From contig NZ_JADOUF010000001.1 of the NCBI RefSeq assembly GCF_015751905.1, forward strand, positions 744,001 to 808,000: DNA of 64,000 nt, written 5' to 3'. The notes under the pieces were generated by a model. It worked only from the letters and a program-made list of their open reading frames with translations, was not told the origin of the DNA and searched no databases. The DNA is from Longispora fulva (GTDB taxonomy: Bacteria > Actinomycetota > Actinomycetes > Mycobacteriales > Micromonosporaceae). The translations under genes and the position numbers were made by a program. Below are positions 1 through 8,382 of the stretch, piece by piece. Each line of letters opens with the position of its first letter. Position 1 is the stretch's first letter.

Positions 1-198
1 GCCTCCGGAGCCGAGCACGCGGTCCGGTGCGGGGACTCCACCCCTCGAGTCCACGAAATCGCCCTGATCGCAGACCACGGCACCTTCGCGTCAGTGGAGT
101 TCACGGTGCACTCCGCCCCGGACCCGGGCGGACTGCGACGCCTCCTGGCGGTGCGAGCCGACGTCGCCGTGAAGGCACTGTTTGACCGCATCCGGTAA
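1..198 (+). CDS. 3' end of a truncated unknown gene
   Basis: An open frame enters from the left edge and ends at the TAA at 196-198, giving the last 65 residues of a protein. The codons are GC-ending and the tail reads smoothly (ending VKALFDRIR), so it looks like real coding sequence. I recognise no domain in this short piece and the start lies outside the window. It lies 157 bp upstream of the carbonic anhydrase gene on the same strand, with no evidence that the two form one operon. Confidence 0.55.
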   Translation, partial: ASGAEHAVRCGDSTPRVHEIALIADHGTFASVEFTVHSAPDPGGLRRLLAVRADVAVKALFDRIR

Positions 199-355
199 CC
201 CGCCGCCTTCGAAGCCAGACACAGGTGTTCGCCATGCGCGCGGGCAATTCCTGGTGGGCAGGAGCGCCCCGCGTGTGGTGGCGAGGCTTCCGGGTAGGTG
301 TCAACAAGATCACAAATCGGTGCCGCTCCGGCATCCACGGCCATAGCCTGCGGCC

Positions 356-1000
356 ATGACTGACGCTGTGACCCTGACCCCGGCCGAGGCGTACGCGTTA
401 CTGCTTTCGGGCAACCGGCGTTTCGTCGCCGGCGAGCCGCAGCACCCGAACCAGGACTCCGCGCGCCGCGCGGAGACCATGCCCGGCCAACGTCCGTTCG
501 CGGTGCTGCTGGGCTGCTCGGACTCACGCCTGGCTGCCGAGATCATCTTCGATCGCGGTCTGGGAGACCTGTTCGTGGTCCGCACCGCCGGGCACGTCGT
601 GGGGGCGGAGGTGTTGGGCAGCGTCGAGTACGCGGTCAGCGTGCTGGGCTGCGCACTGGTGGTCGTGCTGGGACACGACTCCTGCGGCGCGGTCGCCGCC
701 GCCCGCACCGCCGTGGCCGACGGCATCACCGCCACCGGGTACGTGCGCGACATCATCGAGCGTGTGACCCCCAGTGTTCTGGCGGCCCGCGCCGCCGGCC
801 TCGACCAGGACGACGACATGATCGCCGAACACATCCGCCACACCGTCGATCTGCTCCTGGACCGCTCCCGGGTACTCGCCGAGGAGACCGCCGAAGGGCG
901 CGCGGCGGTGGTGGGCCTGTCCTACCGGCTGGCCGACGGAAGCGCCCGCCTCGTCACGGCGCGCGGTCTGCCGGGGGAGACGATCGACCTGGGCGCCTGA
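356..1000 (+). CDS. beta-class carbonic anhydrase
   Basis: A 214-residue enzyme expected to interconvert CO2 and bicarbonate in the cytoplasm with a zinc ion. The beta-family zinc ligands are visible: Cys54 and Asp56 with Arg58 in the motif CSDSR, then His107 and Cys110 in HDSCGAV. The length is normal for bacterial beta carbonic anhydrases (about 200-230). The ATG at 356 opens a protein beginning MTDAVTLTPAEAY, which matches where these proteins usually begin. The gene stands alone on the plus strand, with no bicarbonate transporter next to it. Family assignment is secure; the physiological role is inferred from the family. Confidence 0.95.
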   Translation: MTDAVTLTPAEAYALLLSGNRRFVAGEPQHPNQDSARRAETMPGQRPFAVLLGCSDSRLAAEIIFDRGLGDLFVVRTAGHVVGAEVLGSVEYAVSVLGCALVVVLGHDSCGAVAAARTAVADGITATGYVRDIIERVTPSVLAARAAGLDQDDDMIAEHIRHTVDLLLDRSRVLAEETAEGRAAVVGLSYRLADGSARLVTARGLPGETIDLGA

Positions 1001-1311
1001 CCAGCGGACGCAGGTGCCTTTCCGGGCGTCATGGGGCGCAACACATGGTGGGTGAGGCGTCGGCGTGTGTGCGTTTCAACCTCGAGGCCGGCAATGGCAC
1101 TCGGGTCACCGAACCGACTTTCTGTGAACCGGGAGGGGGATCCGTCGCGGTGCCGTGGCGAAGTGGGTTCGGAGTGTCAATGCCGACCATCGGGCTGTTC
1201 TTCACACAGCAGCGACGGGCGCCCTCGACGGCGTGAAACTCGGTGGCGCCTGACGGGGCGCTGCGGGAAATTCGGGGCGCGGATGTCGGCGGGTGCTGTC
1301 ATGATCCGCGC
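1001..1311. other. gene-free stretch
   Basis: About 310 bases between the carbonic anhydrase and the DinB-like gene. The open frames here are Arg-rich, with no ribosome binding site or coding pattern. I see no convincing terminator or RNA. Confidence 0.5.
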
Positions 1312-1836
1312 ATGACCTGGACCTCACCGCACCCCGACCGGGTGCCGCCGCCGGAGTTCGCCGACGAGCGCGCGACCCTGCACGGTTTCCTCGACTTTCA
1401 CCGCGACACCCTGCTCCGCAAATGCGCCGGGCTGACCTCCGAGCAGCTGAAACTCGCCCCCGTCCCGACCTCCGGGCTGACCCTGCTGGGCCTGGTGCGA
1501 CACCTCGCGGAGAACGAGCGCTGGTGGTTGCGTACCTGCGCCCTTGGCGAGGACCTACCCAATCTGTATTGCACGACCGAACTCCCCGACGGCGACTTCG
1601 ACCTGGTGGCCGACGCCGACGCCGAGGCGGACCTGGAGGTGTTTCGCCTGGAGCGGTTGGCCGTGGATCAGGCGACAGCGGGCCGGTCGCTCGACCACGC
1701 GTTCCAGGCGCCGGGATCGAGCGGGACGCAGATGAACCTGCGCTGGGCGTACCTGCACATGCTCGAGGAGTACGCGCGGCACAACGGGCACGCCGACCTG
1801 CTACGCGAGGCGATCGACGGCGTCACCGGCGAGTAG
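1312..1836 (+). CDS. DinB-family (DUF664-type) protein
   Basis: A 174-residue protein of the DinB/YfiT-like four-helix superfamily. These small cytoplasmic proteins often bind a metal through three histidines, and some act as thiol-dependent transferases. Visible family traits are the early HGFLDFHRDTLLRKCAGL helix, the segment LLGLVRHLAENERWWL with a conserved His, and the closing EYARHNGHADLLREAIDG with clustered histidines that could complete a metal site. The frame is open further upstream, but the ATG at 1312 gives the usual N-terminus. It stands alone. The substrate is unknown; DUF664 is the best fit. Confidence 0.85.
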   Translation: MTWTSPHPDRVPPPEFADERATLHGFLDFHRDTLLRKCAGLTSEQLKLAPVPTSGLTLLGLVRHLAENERWWLRTCALGEDLPNLYCTTELPDGDFDLVADADAEADLEVFRLERLAVDQATAGRSLDHAFQAPGSSGTQMNLRWAYLHMLEEYARHNGHADLLREAIDGVTGE

Positions 1837-1988
1837 CCCGGGACTATCTGCCACGTGACCCACCTGTGAAACGGCTTGTGACTGGGATGCCAACGGGGAG
1901 GCCGATGGCGCGACCGAGCCGATCCACGACCTGCCGCGCGGCCGGGTCCGTGTCCAGGTTGGCCGCGACGTCGAGCCATCGGCTGCGA

Positions 1989-2735
1989 TCATCGACTCAC
2001 GAAGCGAGAAGGCCTCGACGAACGTGGCGAAGTCCCCCCAGGGCGTGGACGGGTCGCTCGGCCGGTCTGGCGTAGGAGGATTTCTGCGACCAGTAGGTTG
2101 GGTACCCAGCACAGGAACGGCACGATCACGTAGGCGCGCAGGAACGCTTCGGGGTGGGTGATGCCGTCGCCGGACATCAGTGGGACGAGCGCGACGAGCC
2201 AGAGTCGTAGTGTGACGGCCGCGTACGTCATCGCGAAGGCGCGGACCGCCCAGCGTCGGTGGGCGGTCAGGTCACCGGCTCGCGCCGTCCGGATCGCCGC
2301 GATGGCGAAGAGCACCCACAGCACCGCGAGGGCACCGAAGCCGGCGGTGCCGATCGGGCCGGCCAGACTCATCGGTGCGAGGACAGCCCCGGCGGTGCCG
2401 CCGAGCACGATGGCGGCGATTACGATCCGGCCGGTGAGCCGGTGCAGCCGGGGTGCCCTTCGGCGCAGTCGCGTGGCGAACTGGACGGGGGAGAGCAGCA
2501 GGGCCAGGCCCCCGCACACCACGTGGAGGTAGAAGAAGCCCTGCGCCCAGGCCGGGCGGTTGGCGTAGTTGGCGGCGAGTTGGCCGTCGTTGCGGGACAG
2601 GCCGGCCAGCGAGTCCGTCAGGTACGGCAACACCGCCAGCACTGCGATCGCCACGGCGCTGAGCGTGATCCACCAGAAGGCCACCAACCCTCGCCGGGTG
2701 GGCCCGCTTCGTACCGATGCCCCGGTAACCGTCAT
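1989..2735 (-). CDS. DUF2306 multi-pass membrane protein
   Basis: A 248-residue integral membrane protein. Hydrophobic segments follow one another: ITLSAVAIAVLAVLPYL near the N-terminus, a second helix containing VCGGLALLLSPVQF, then IVIAAIVLGGTAGAVL, ALAVLWVLFAIAAI and two more, giving about six or seven helices. The core phrases (HRLTGRIVI, HRRWAVRAFAMTYAAVTLRLW) are typical of DUF2306, a family with no established function that resembles haem-binding membrane domains. I chose the ATG at 2735 because AGAAAGG lies just upstream of it; the frame extends to 2819 without a better site. It is divergent from the two-component system, which may control it, but no operator is visible. Confidence 0.85.
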   Translation of the reverse strand: MTVTGASVRSGPTRRGLVAFWWITLSAVAIAVLAVLPYLTDSLAGLSRNDGQLAANYANRPAWAQGFFYLHVVCGGLALLLSPVQFATRLRRRAPRLHRLTGRIVIAAIVLGGTAGAVLAPMSLAGPIGTAGFGALAVLWVLFAIAAIRTARAGDLTAHRRWAVRAFAMTYAAVTLRLWLVALVPLMSGDGITHPEAFLRAYVIVPFLCWVPNLLVAEILLRQTGRATRPRPGGTSPRSSRPSRFVSR

Positions 2736-2905
2736 GACGTACCTTTCTCTCGGGTGGTTCGGCTCCTCTCGGGAGCTTCGGCGCTGAGCGTAGGAATCGC
2801 CGCCGGGGCGGGGCGACACTCGGCTGAGGGGGCTGGTCTCACCCCTTTGAGGGGTATGTCGATGGCAGCCTTGCCAGGTGTGGATCTCGTGCGGTCTGAT
2901 GGGGC

Positions 2906-4069
2906 GTGCCCACGCCTCCTCGTGCTTGGCTGCCCCCGGCCACCGATGTGTGGCTCGGGTGCGGCATGCTCGTGGCGCTGATCGTGTTGACCACGCTCGT
3001 GCCGCCCGGAGCGCCCTACCGCGACGCGCGTGTGCTCGATGTGGCGCTGGTGGGTGTGAGCGCCGTATGCCTGATCTGGCGTCAGGTCCGCCCGCTGACG
3101 GTGATCTTCGCGACCTCGGCGATGTTGGTGCTCAGCTCGGCGATCGGGTTCCCGCCGTCGTTCATGCAGTGGCCGGCGTGGATCTCCCTGTTCACCTGCT
3201 ACTCACTGCTCGGGCTGCGGCCACGTACGCTGGCGGCGCTGGCGGCGGGGTCGGCCGTCGGAGGCTACATCCTGTTGGACCGCTCGACCGCCGGCCCGCA
3301 GGAGCTGGTGTGGGTCACGGCATGCTTCCTGGCCGCGACGGTCGGCGGTGACACCGCCCGAACCCGGCGGACGGCGGCCGAGGCCGCACTGCGGCGGGCG
3401 GCGATCGAGGCGCGGGAGCGGGCACTGGACGCCGAGCGGATCGTGGCCCAGGAGCGGCGCCTGCTCGCCGGCGAGCTGCACGACGCCCTGGGGCACGCCG
3501 TGAACGTGATGGTCATGCAGGCCGGGGTCGCCCGGCGCGTGTTCGACGACAACCCGCAGTTCGCCCGGGAGGCGTTGGGTCACATCGAGACGGTGGGGCG
3601 CGGCGCGCTCGACGAGCTGGACCACATGCTGCAGATCCTGCACCCGGTCAGTGACGGGGCCGACGTCCTGCTCGCGGACTCAGCCACGCCGGACCTGACG
3701 GACCTGACGGACCTGGCCGGCCAGGTCCGAGCGGCCGGACGCGAACTCGAACTGGAGCTCAACCTCGGCGATATCGAGGTGAGCGCGCGCGGCGCCCGGA
3801 CCCTGCACCGCGTCGTTCAGGAGGCCGTCACCAATGCCCTACGCCACACCTCATCCGGCCCCATCAGGGTCGGCCTTTCCCAGGAGGGCACCGACGTGCG
3901 CCTCGAGATCATCAACGATCAGCGGGGACATGCCGCCCCGGCCACGGGCCGAGGTCTGATCAACATGCGTGAGCGGGTACTGCTGGAGGGCGGACGTTTC
4001 CAGGCCGGGCCCGTCGACGACAGCTTCCGGGTGCTCGCGGTCATCCCGGCGCGGGCTGACCTGCCGTGA
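2906..4069 (+). CDS. NarL-type sensor histidine kinase (HisKA_3)
   Basis: A 387-residue membrane sensor kinase. Residues 17-145 hold four or five hydrophobic helices with almost no extracytoplasmic loop, so the signal is probably sensed in or near the membrane. A basic linker follows, then the HisKA_3 dimerisation helix with phosphoacceptor His192 (ELHDALGH), and a C-terminal HATPase domain with VVQEAVTNALRH as N-box and GRGLINMRERV as G-box. The start is a GTG. The stop overlaps the start of the response regulator (GTGA), so the two are translationally coupled. The stimulus is unknown. Confidence 0.93.
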   Translation: MPTPPRAWLPPATDVWLGCGMLVALIVLTTLVPPGAPYRDARVLDVALVGVSAVCLIWRQVRPLTVIFATSAMLVLSSAIGFPPSFMQWPAWISLFTCYSLLGLRPRTLAALAAGSAVGGYILLDRSTAGPQELVWVTACFLAATVGGDTARTRRTAAEAALRRAAIEARERALDAERIVAQERRLLAGELHDALGHAVNVMVMQAGVARRVFDDNPQFAREALGHIETVGRGALDELDHMLQILHPVSDGADVLLADSATPDLTDLTDLAGQVRAAGRELELELNLGDIEVSARGARTLHRVVQEAVTNALRHTSSGPIRVGLSQEGTDVRLEIINDQRGHAAPATGRGLINMRERVLLEGGRFQAGPVDDSFRVLAVIPARADLP

Positions 4070-4764
4070 TCAGGGTCCTGCTCGCCGACGACGACGCACT
4101 CATCCGGGGCGGCCTGCGTGCGCTGCTGGCAGCCGAGGGCGACATCACGGTGGTGGGGGAGGCTGTCAACGGCGCGGACGCCGTGCGCGAGGCCGCCGCG
4201 CTGCGGCCCGACATCGTGTTGATGGACATCCGGATGCCGGTTCGCGACGGCACCTCGGCGACCAGGGAGATCGTGTCATGGGCCCCGCCGAGGCCACGGA
4301 TCCTGGCGTTGACGACATTCGACCTCGACGAGATCGTCGACGGCGCGCTCACCGCCGGGGTCGACGGCTTCCTCCTCAAACGCGCCACCCCGGAGGAGGT
4401 GATCGCCGGGATCCGCACTGTGGCGGCCGGCGACGCCCTGGTGGCGCCCTCGGTCACCCGCCGCCTCCTCGAGGCCTACGCCGGGCGACGCGCACCGGAC
4501 GTCGCCGACTCCGCGCGTGCCGGCCGGCTCACCGAACGCGAGGCCGACGTGCTGCGCGCACTGGCCAGTGGCCAGTCCAACGCGGAGATCGCCACGTCGA
4601 TGTACGTCACCCTGGAAACTGTCAAGAGCCACATCAAGAACCTGCTGGCCAAGCTGGAGGTACGCGACCGCACGCAGGCGGTCGTGTGGGCCTACCGCAC
4701 CGGCTTCACCGACGCCCGGCCCACTCGTCCCTCGATAACGGTGCGGGATCAGCCTCGAAGGTAG
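4066..4764 (+). CDS. NarL/LuxR-type response regulator
   Basis: A 232-residue DNA-binding response regulator. The receiver domain (1-120) has acidic DDD residues at 8-10, phosphoacceptor Asp54 (IVLMDIRMP), a Thr near 81 and Lys105 (FLLKRATPEE). The C-terminal LuxR helix-turn-helix is clear: LTEREADVLRALASGQSNAEIA then VTLETVKSHIKNLLAKLE. The GTG start overlaps the kinase stop by four bases. Targets are unknown; the divergent DUF2306 gene is one candidate. Confidence 0.95.
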   Translation: MIRVLLADDDALIRGGLRALLAAEGDITVVGEAVNGADAVREAAALRPDIVLMDIRMPVRDGTSATREIVSWAPPRPRILALTTFDLDEIVDGALTAGVDGFLLKRATPEEVIAGIRTVAAGDALVAPSVTRRLLEAYAGRRAPDVADSARAGRLTEREADVLRALASGQSNAEIATSMYVTLETVKSHIKNLLAKLEVRDRTQAVVWAYRTGFTDARPTRPSITVRDQPRR

Positions 4765-4807
4765 GACACACCGCACCGTCTTCGGCCGTCACGCCTCCCC
4801 GGCGGTG

Positions 4808-4942
4808 CTACGGCTCGCCGGGTGCCGTCGTGCACCCCTCGACCTGGACCTGGTCGGTGTCGAACGTGTAGCGGCGGGTGTCGACGCCGTCGACGAGCAT
4901 GGTGCGGTGGGGAACCGGCTGGCCGTCCTGGCCGAGCTCCAT
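4808..4942 (-). CDS. very small ORF or gene remnant
   Basis: A 44-residue reading frame whose composition looks protein-like: it contains VPHRTMLVDGVDTRRYTFDT and ends CTTAPGEP. It reads like the C-terminal strand of a larger protein, but I see no continuation upstream in any frame. It may be a small gene or the relic of one. No family recognised. Confidence 0.3.
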   Translation of the reverse strand: MELGQDGQPVPHRTMLVDGVDTRRYTFDTDQVQVEGCTTAPGEP

Positions 4943-5149
4943 AGCGCGGCCTTGCCCCGCCCGCAGTCGACCCGACGACGTTCGCCACGGCAAGATGGAA
5001 CGAAGCTACGCGACAAGCTGCACCATCCCTCGCGGCGGGCGTGCTCGGCACGATAGCCGTCATCAGGGGTGCGCCACGCGTCAGGCGCTGGTGGGACGAC
5101 CAAGTGATCCCGACCGTCCAGACTGCGCGGAAGGGGATCACTCGACGGC

Positions 5150-5491
5150 ATGAGGCCGTCGCCGATGACGCCAAGCCGAGATGGCGAAATCGAGCAGGAC
5201 TGGATCATCGCCGACAGGATGCGGGCACTGTCCAACGCTCGAGTGGAAGACGATGTCGACCTTCCGGAACTGCGGAGAGCGATGGAGAAGCTTTCAACTC
5301 AGCAGGTCACCGACGTGGTCAATCGGATGCTGGCGACGAACAACTCCATACTCGACGGCGAGACAGCGGAGATATTCGCGGGGATCTTCCGAGGTGGTCA
5401 CATCGTTGACGGCGAGTACGTGCCGTTGAGAAGTGACAGGATCAAGGAAGCACTGAGCCTTGAACTGCTGAAGCCCTTGGCGGCATCCTGA
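5150..5491 (+). CDS. hypothetical protein, 113 residues
   Basis: A soluble, acidic, helix-rich protein. It begins MRPSPMTPSRDGEIEQDWII and ends KEALSLELLKPLAAS. AAGGGGAT lies ten bases before the ATG; a second ATG follows five codons in. Codons are less GC-biased than in the neighbours, suggesting a gene of foreign origin. I recognise no domain and no partner gene. The protein-like composition throughout supports a real gene. Confidence 0.55.
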   Translation: MRPSPMTPSRDGEIEQDWIIADRMRALSNARVEDDVDLPELRRAMEKLSTQQVTDVVNRMLATNNSILDGETAEIFAGIFRGGHIVDGEYVPLRSDRIKEALSLELLKPLAAS

Positions 5492-5558
5492 TCCTGGCAT
5501 TCGTGACTATGCGGTGGCGGGCGACCCGACTCCAGAACGTAACGCTGCCGCGTCCGTC

Positions 5559-6155
5559 TCAATCATCTTCCCGCGCTGCGTACCTGCTTGTCGCCTCATC
5601 GTCGGTCGTGAGGATCGCTGCGATCAGCAGGTTCGCTGCGGCGTCGCAGCGTTCGTGGTCGCCCGTGACCATCCGGTCGAACAGGATGCCTTTGAGGCCC
5701 GAGGTCAACGCGGTAGCTGCCGCCTCGGCAGCCGCCCGGGGCCGGCCGGCGGCGGCGAACAGCTCCGCGGTGTAGTCGACCCAGTCCCGGAAGCCCCGCT
5801 GGGCCGCGACCGGCTCGGGGCCGCCTTCGGTGAGCGCGGCGGCCATCAGATGGAACATGACCGTGAAGTGGCCGCGCTGGCCCGGGTCGGTCATCACCGC
5901 CCAGGCGGCCCGTGCCCGGCCGGCCGGGTCGCCGGCCCCCGCGATCAGCTCTTGGGTTCGGGCCCGGTGCACGGCGAGCGCCGCCGACAGCAGTTCCTCG
6001 CGGGAGCCGAAGTAGTGCACCAGCATCCGGGCGCTGGTGCCCAGCTCGGCGGCCAGGCCACGCAGGGAGAACTGGGCCAGGCCGACGTGTCCGATGTGGT
6101 CGAGGGCCGCCTCGGCCAGGGCCGCGCGGTGGGCGGTGTCCGGGAGCCTGGCCAC
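5559..6155 (-). CDS. TetR-family transcriptional regulator
   Basis: A 198-residue repressor-type protein. The N-terminal helix-turn-helix is canonical: ALAEAALDHIGHVGLAQFSL, RGLAAELGTSARMLVHYFGS, then REELLSAAL. The remaining helical domain would bind the ligand and dimerise. It is divergent from a lipoprotein gene. A perfect 9-bp inverted repeat lies between the two starts, inside a promoter facing the lipoprotein, so the regulator probably controls that promoter. Ligand unknown. Confidence 0.92.
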   Translation of the reverse strand: MARLPDTAHRAALAEAALDHIGHVGLAQFSLRGLAAELGTSARMLVHYFGSREELLSAALAVHRARTQELIAGAGDPAGRARAAWAVMTDPGQRGHFTVMFHLMAAALTEGGPEPVAAQRGFRDWVDYTAELFAAAGRPRAAAEAAATALTSGLKGILFDRMVTGDHERCDAAANLLIAAILTTDDEATSRYAAREDD

Positions 6156-6165
6156 TTGTCACCTC

Positions 6166-6194
6166 TTGACTGAAGCACGCGTTACACCTATGGT
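6166..6194 (+). promoter_or_regulatory. promoter of the lipoprotein gene, probably leaderless
   Basis: TTGACT at 6166-6171 and TATGGT at 6189-6194 are separated by 17 bp, a good vegetative promoter. Transcription would start about six to eight bases after the -10, at or next to the ATG at 6202, implying a leaderless message. Confidence 0.6.
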
Positions 6195-6214
6195 CGTCGC
6201 CATGAGTGTAACGC
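6179..6214. promoter_or_regulatory. palindromic operator between tetR-type gene and lipoprotein gene
   Basis: GCGTTACAC at 6179-6187 is matched exactly by its reverse complement GTGTAACGC at 6206-6214, with 18 bp between. The left arm sits between the -35 and -10 boxes and the right arm covers the predicted transcription start. TTACA/TGTAA half-sites resemble those of many TetR regulators. Binding by the adjacent TetR protein is inferred. Confidence 0.65.
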
Positions 6215-6849
6215 CCGTTCCAGATATTGGGGAAGCTGTTCACCGTCCCGCACCCTCGGATGCGGGACACCGTCGAGTGCGGTGGGCGATCGCGGCGGCA
6301 GGCCTGGCGGCCGTGTTGCTCACCACCGGTTGCGCCTCCGATGGCGGCGACCGGACGGAGAGCGGAGCCAGGGACGCCAGCCCCACGGCGGCCGGGTCGA
6401 AGGCCGGCGGCTCGAACGGCTCACCGACCCTGCGTCCGATCACCTCCTGCGACGAGGTCGCGCCCCTGGTCGCGCCGTACCTCCAGGGCATGCAACTCAT
6501 CGCCGAGGCCTCCACCGCCGGCCACGACGGCTTCACCTGCCACTGGACCACGCCCGTCGGCTCCTCGGACACCCGCAACCTCACGGTCGGCGGGACCGTG
6601 GTGGATGACGTGCCGCCCCGGCCCGACCAACTGCCGCCTCCCATGACCGAAGTCAAGGACGAACGGATCGCGGCCATGCACGGCATCGCCTGGTCCTACA
6701 GCCTGCCCAACGACTACTCGTCAGCCGTCACCTACACGATCCGCACCCCGCACGCCGCCATCGTCCTCACCGCCGGCCAGTGGGGTGACCGCCCGGCCCT
6801 GGATCCGAAGACCGCGATCGACGCCGCGGTCAAGTTGCTCATCGCCTAG
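6202..6849 (+). CDS. exported lipoprotein, DUF3558-like
   Basis: A 215-residue surface lipoprotein. After a basic N-terminus, a hydrophobic stretch (WAIAAAGLAAVLLTTGC) ends in a lipobox with Cys about residue 35, followed by a Ser/Thr/Gly-rich linker. The folded part has two cysteines (ITSCDEVAPLV and GFTCHWTT) as in the DUF3558 group of small actinobacterial lipoproteins. A second in-frame ATG lies at 6190, but the promoter geometry favours 6202. The divergent TetR gene and the operator suggest ligand-controlled expression. Confidence 0.75.
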   Translation: MSVTPVPDIGEAVHRPAPSDAGHRRVRWAIAAAGLAAVLLTTGCASDGGDRTESGARDASPTAAGSKAGGSNGSPTLRPITSCDEVAPLVAPYLQGMQLIAEASTAGHDGFTCHWTTPVGSSDTRNLTVGGTVVDDVPPRPDQLPPPMTEVKDERIAAMHGIAWSYSLPNDYSSAVTYTIRTPHAAIVLTAGQWGDRPALDPKTAIDAAVKLLIA

Positions 6850-8213
6850 ACGGACTGGCCCCGGTGCTGCCGCCCGGTCAGCACCTCGACCGCGCGGTCG
6901 AGGATGTCCGGGGTGGCGGTGAATGGCAGCCGCAGGTAGTGGTTGAGGGTGCGGTCGGCGGAGAACATCGGCCCGGGTGACAGCTTCAATCCCGCGCGGG
7001 CCGCGCGGGCGGCGAGGGCGGTGGCGGTCGTGCCGTGCAGCCGCAGCCACAGGCTCAGCCCGCCCTCGGGGAGGGTGAAACTCCAGTCCCCGGCACCGGT
7101 CAGCAGCGCCGCGAGATGGTCTCGCTGCGCGCGGAGCCGGTCCCGCCGGTCGCGGAGCAGCTCTCCGGGGTCGGCGAGGAGTTCGCAGGCGATGAGTTGC
7201 TCCAGCGGCGGCGGGGACAGCCGCGCCTGGAGCGGGTTGTGCAGGAGTTCACGGACCCGGCCGGCGCTGGCGCGCACCCATCCGACTCGCAGGCCGCCCC
7301 AGACGAGTTTGCTGGTCGAACCGATCGAGATCACGGCGTTGCCGGCGAGGTGGGTGATGGGCTCGGGCTCAGAACGCAGGTCCAGGTCGCGCAGCGTCTC
7401 GTCGGCGACGAGCGCCACGTCGTGCCGGCCGGCGAGCTCGGCCAGCCGGAGGCGCAGGTCGGCGGGCATGAGTGCACCGGTGGGGTTGTGGAAGTCCGGG
7501 GTCAGATAGGCCAGACCCGGCCGGACGGTGCGGACGGTGTGCGCGAACCGGTCGGGGTCCCAGCCCCCGGCGGTGACCGGAGCGGCCACCAGCCTGGCGC
7601 GCCGCCGCCGTAGGACGGCCAGTGCGCCGTGGTAGGTGGGGCTCTCCACCAGGATGGGCCGGGCCCTGTCGTGCAGGTGGTCGACCAGCAGGGTAAGGGC
7701 GGCCCGGGCGCCGGAGGTGACCAGGATCTGGTCGGGGCGGGTCGCCAAGCCCTGGCCGGTGTACCGCTCCGCGAGGAGTTCTCGCAGCTGGGGAAGGCCG
7801 GCGTCCGGCTCGGCCGAGCCCACGAGCAGGGCGGCTGACCGTTCCACCGCGCGCCGGGAGGCCTCCAGGTAGGCGGCGTGCGGGGCGGCGGTCACCGCGC
7901 GGGTGAAGTCCAGGGCACCGTCCTTCTCCGCCGACCAGGGCGCGGTGCGTTCGGTGACCGTCCGCGGAAGCCGGACCTCGCTGCCGCTGCCGGGCCGGGT
8001 GCGCACCCAACCGGTCTCGCGCAGCGCAGTCAGGGTGCTGACCACGGTGCCCCGACTGAGCCGAAGCGTCTCGGCCAGGGCGCGCTCGGACGGCAGACGG
8101 GTGCCGACCGGGATCCGCCCATCGAGGACAGCGTCACGGATCGCCGCCGCGAGCACCTGAGTCAACGGGCCCGGTTCCCGCCGCCAACTGCCGAGCATCG
8201 CGGTGAAGGTCAC
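6846..8213 (-). CDS. MocR-type regulator: GntR wHTH fused to PLP aminotransferase-like domain
   Basis: About 455 residues. The N-terminal winged helix is of GntR type: LTQVLAAAIRDAVLDGRIPV, then LPSERALAETLRLSRGTVVS. The rest is a fold-type I aminotransferase domain. ISIGSTSKLVWGGLRVGW carries the PLP-lysine (SK), with LTPDFHNPTGALMP and the aspartate in VALVADETLRD. MocR regulators sense PLP or related compounds and usually control a divergent gene, here an MFS transporter. The GTG at 8213 and an ATG at 8198 are both possible starts. A perfect 11-bp inverted repeat overlaps the start. Confidence 0.92.
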   Translation of the reverse strand: MTFTAMLGSWRREPGPLTQVLAAAIRDAVLDGRIPVGTRLPSERALAETLRLSRGTVVSTLTALRETGWVRTRPGSGSEVRLPRTVTERTAPWSAEKDGALDFTRAVTAAPHAAYLEASRRAVERSAALLVGSAEPDAGLPQLRELLAERYTGQGLATRPDQILVTSGARAALTLLVDHLHDRARPILVESPTYHGALAVLRRRRARLVAAPVTAGGWDPDRFAHTVRTVRPGLAYLTPDFHNPTGALMPADLRLRLAELAGRHDVALVADETLRDLDLRSEPEPITHLAGNAVISIGSTSKLVWGGLRVGWVRASAGRVRELLHNPLQARLSPPPLEQLIACELLADPGELLRDRRDRLRAQRDHLAALLTGAGDWSFTLPEGGLSLWLRLHGTTATALAARAARAGLKLSPGPMFSADRTLNHYLRLPFTATPDILDRAVEVLTGRQHRGQSV

Positions 8214-8240
8214 TGGTCCAGTTTCGCACAACTGGACCAG
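8213..8240. promoter_or_regulatory. perfect 11-bp inverted repeat, probable MocR operator
   Basis: CTGGTCCAGTT at 8213-8223 is mirrored exactly by AACTGGACCAG at 8230-8240 around a 6-bp spacer. It lies at the start of the MocR-type gene and upstream of the MFS transporter, fitting autoregulation plus control of the exporter. The binding protein is inferred from position. Confidence 0.7.
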
Positions 8241-8295
8241 GACCCCGGTCGGCGCCCGCTCGTAGGGTCGAGCCCACCGAACCGAGGAGTAGCCC

Positions 8296-8382
8296 GTGTA
8301 TCCCCAGCTAGCCGCAGACCTGACCGAGTACGACGCGCACTGGACACCAGCTGCGATCCTCCCGGCGCTGGTCGGAACATGA
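8296..8382 (+). CDS. 28-residue leader ORF coupled to the MFS gene
   Basis: GAGGAG at 8284-8289 precedes a GTG at 8296 by six bases. The frame encodes 28 residues starting MYPQLAADLTEYDAHW and ends with a TGA that overlaps the ATG of the transporter (ATGA). This is the geometry of a translationally coupled small gene or leader peptide. I know no homologue; it could be the tail of a decayed gene. Confidence 0.45.
   Translation: MYPQLAADLTEYDAHWTPAAILPALVGT

Noticed and set aside
7878-8378. Upstream extension of the MFS frame
   Set aside because: The frame is open but overlaps the MocR-type gene antisense. The protein text is Arg/Pro-rich, and the ATG at 8379 has the proper MFS N-terminus.
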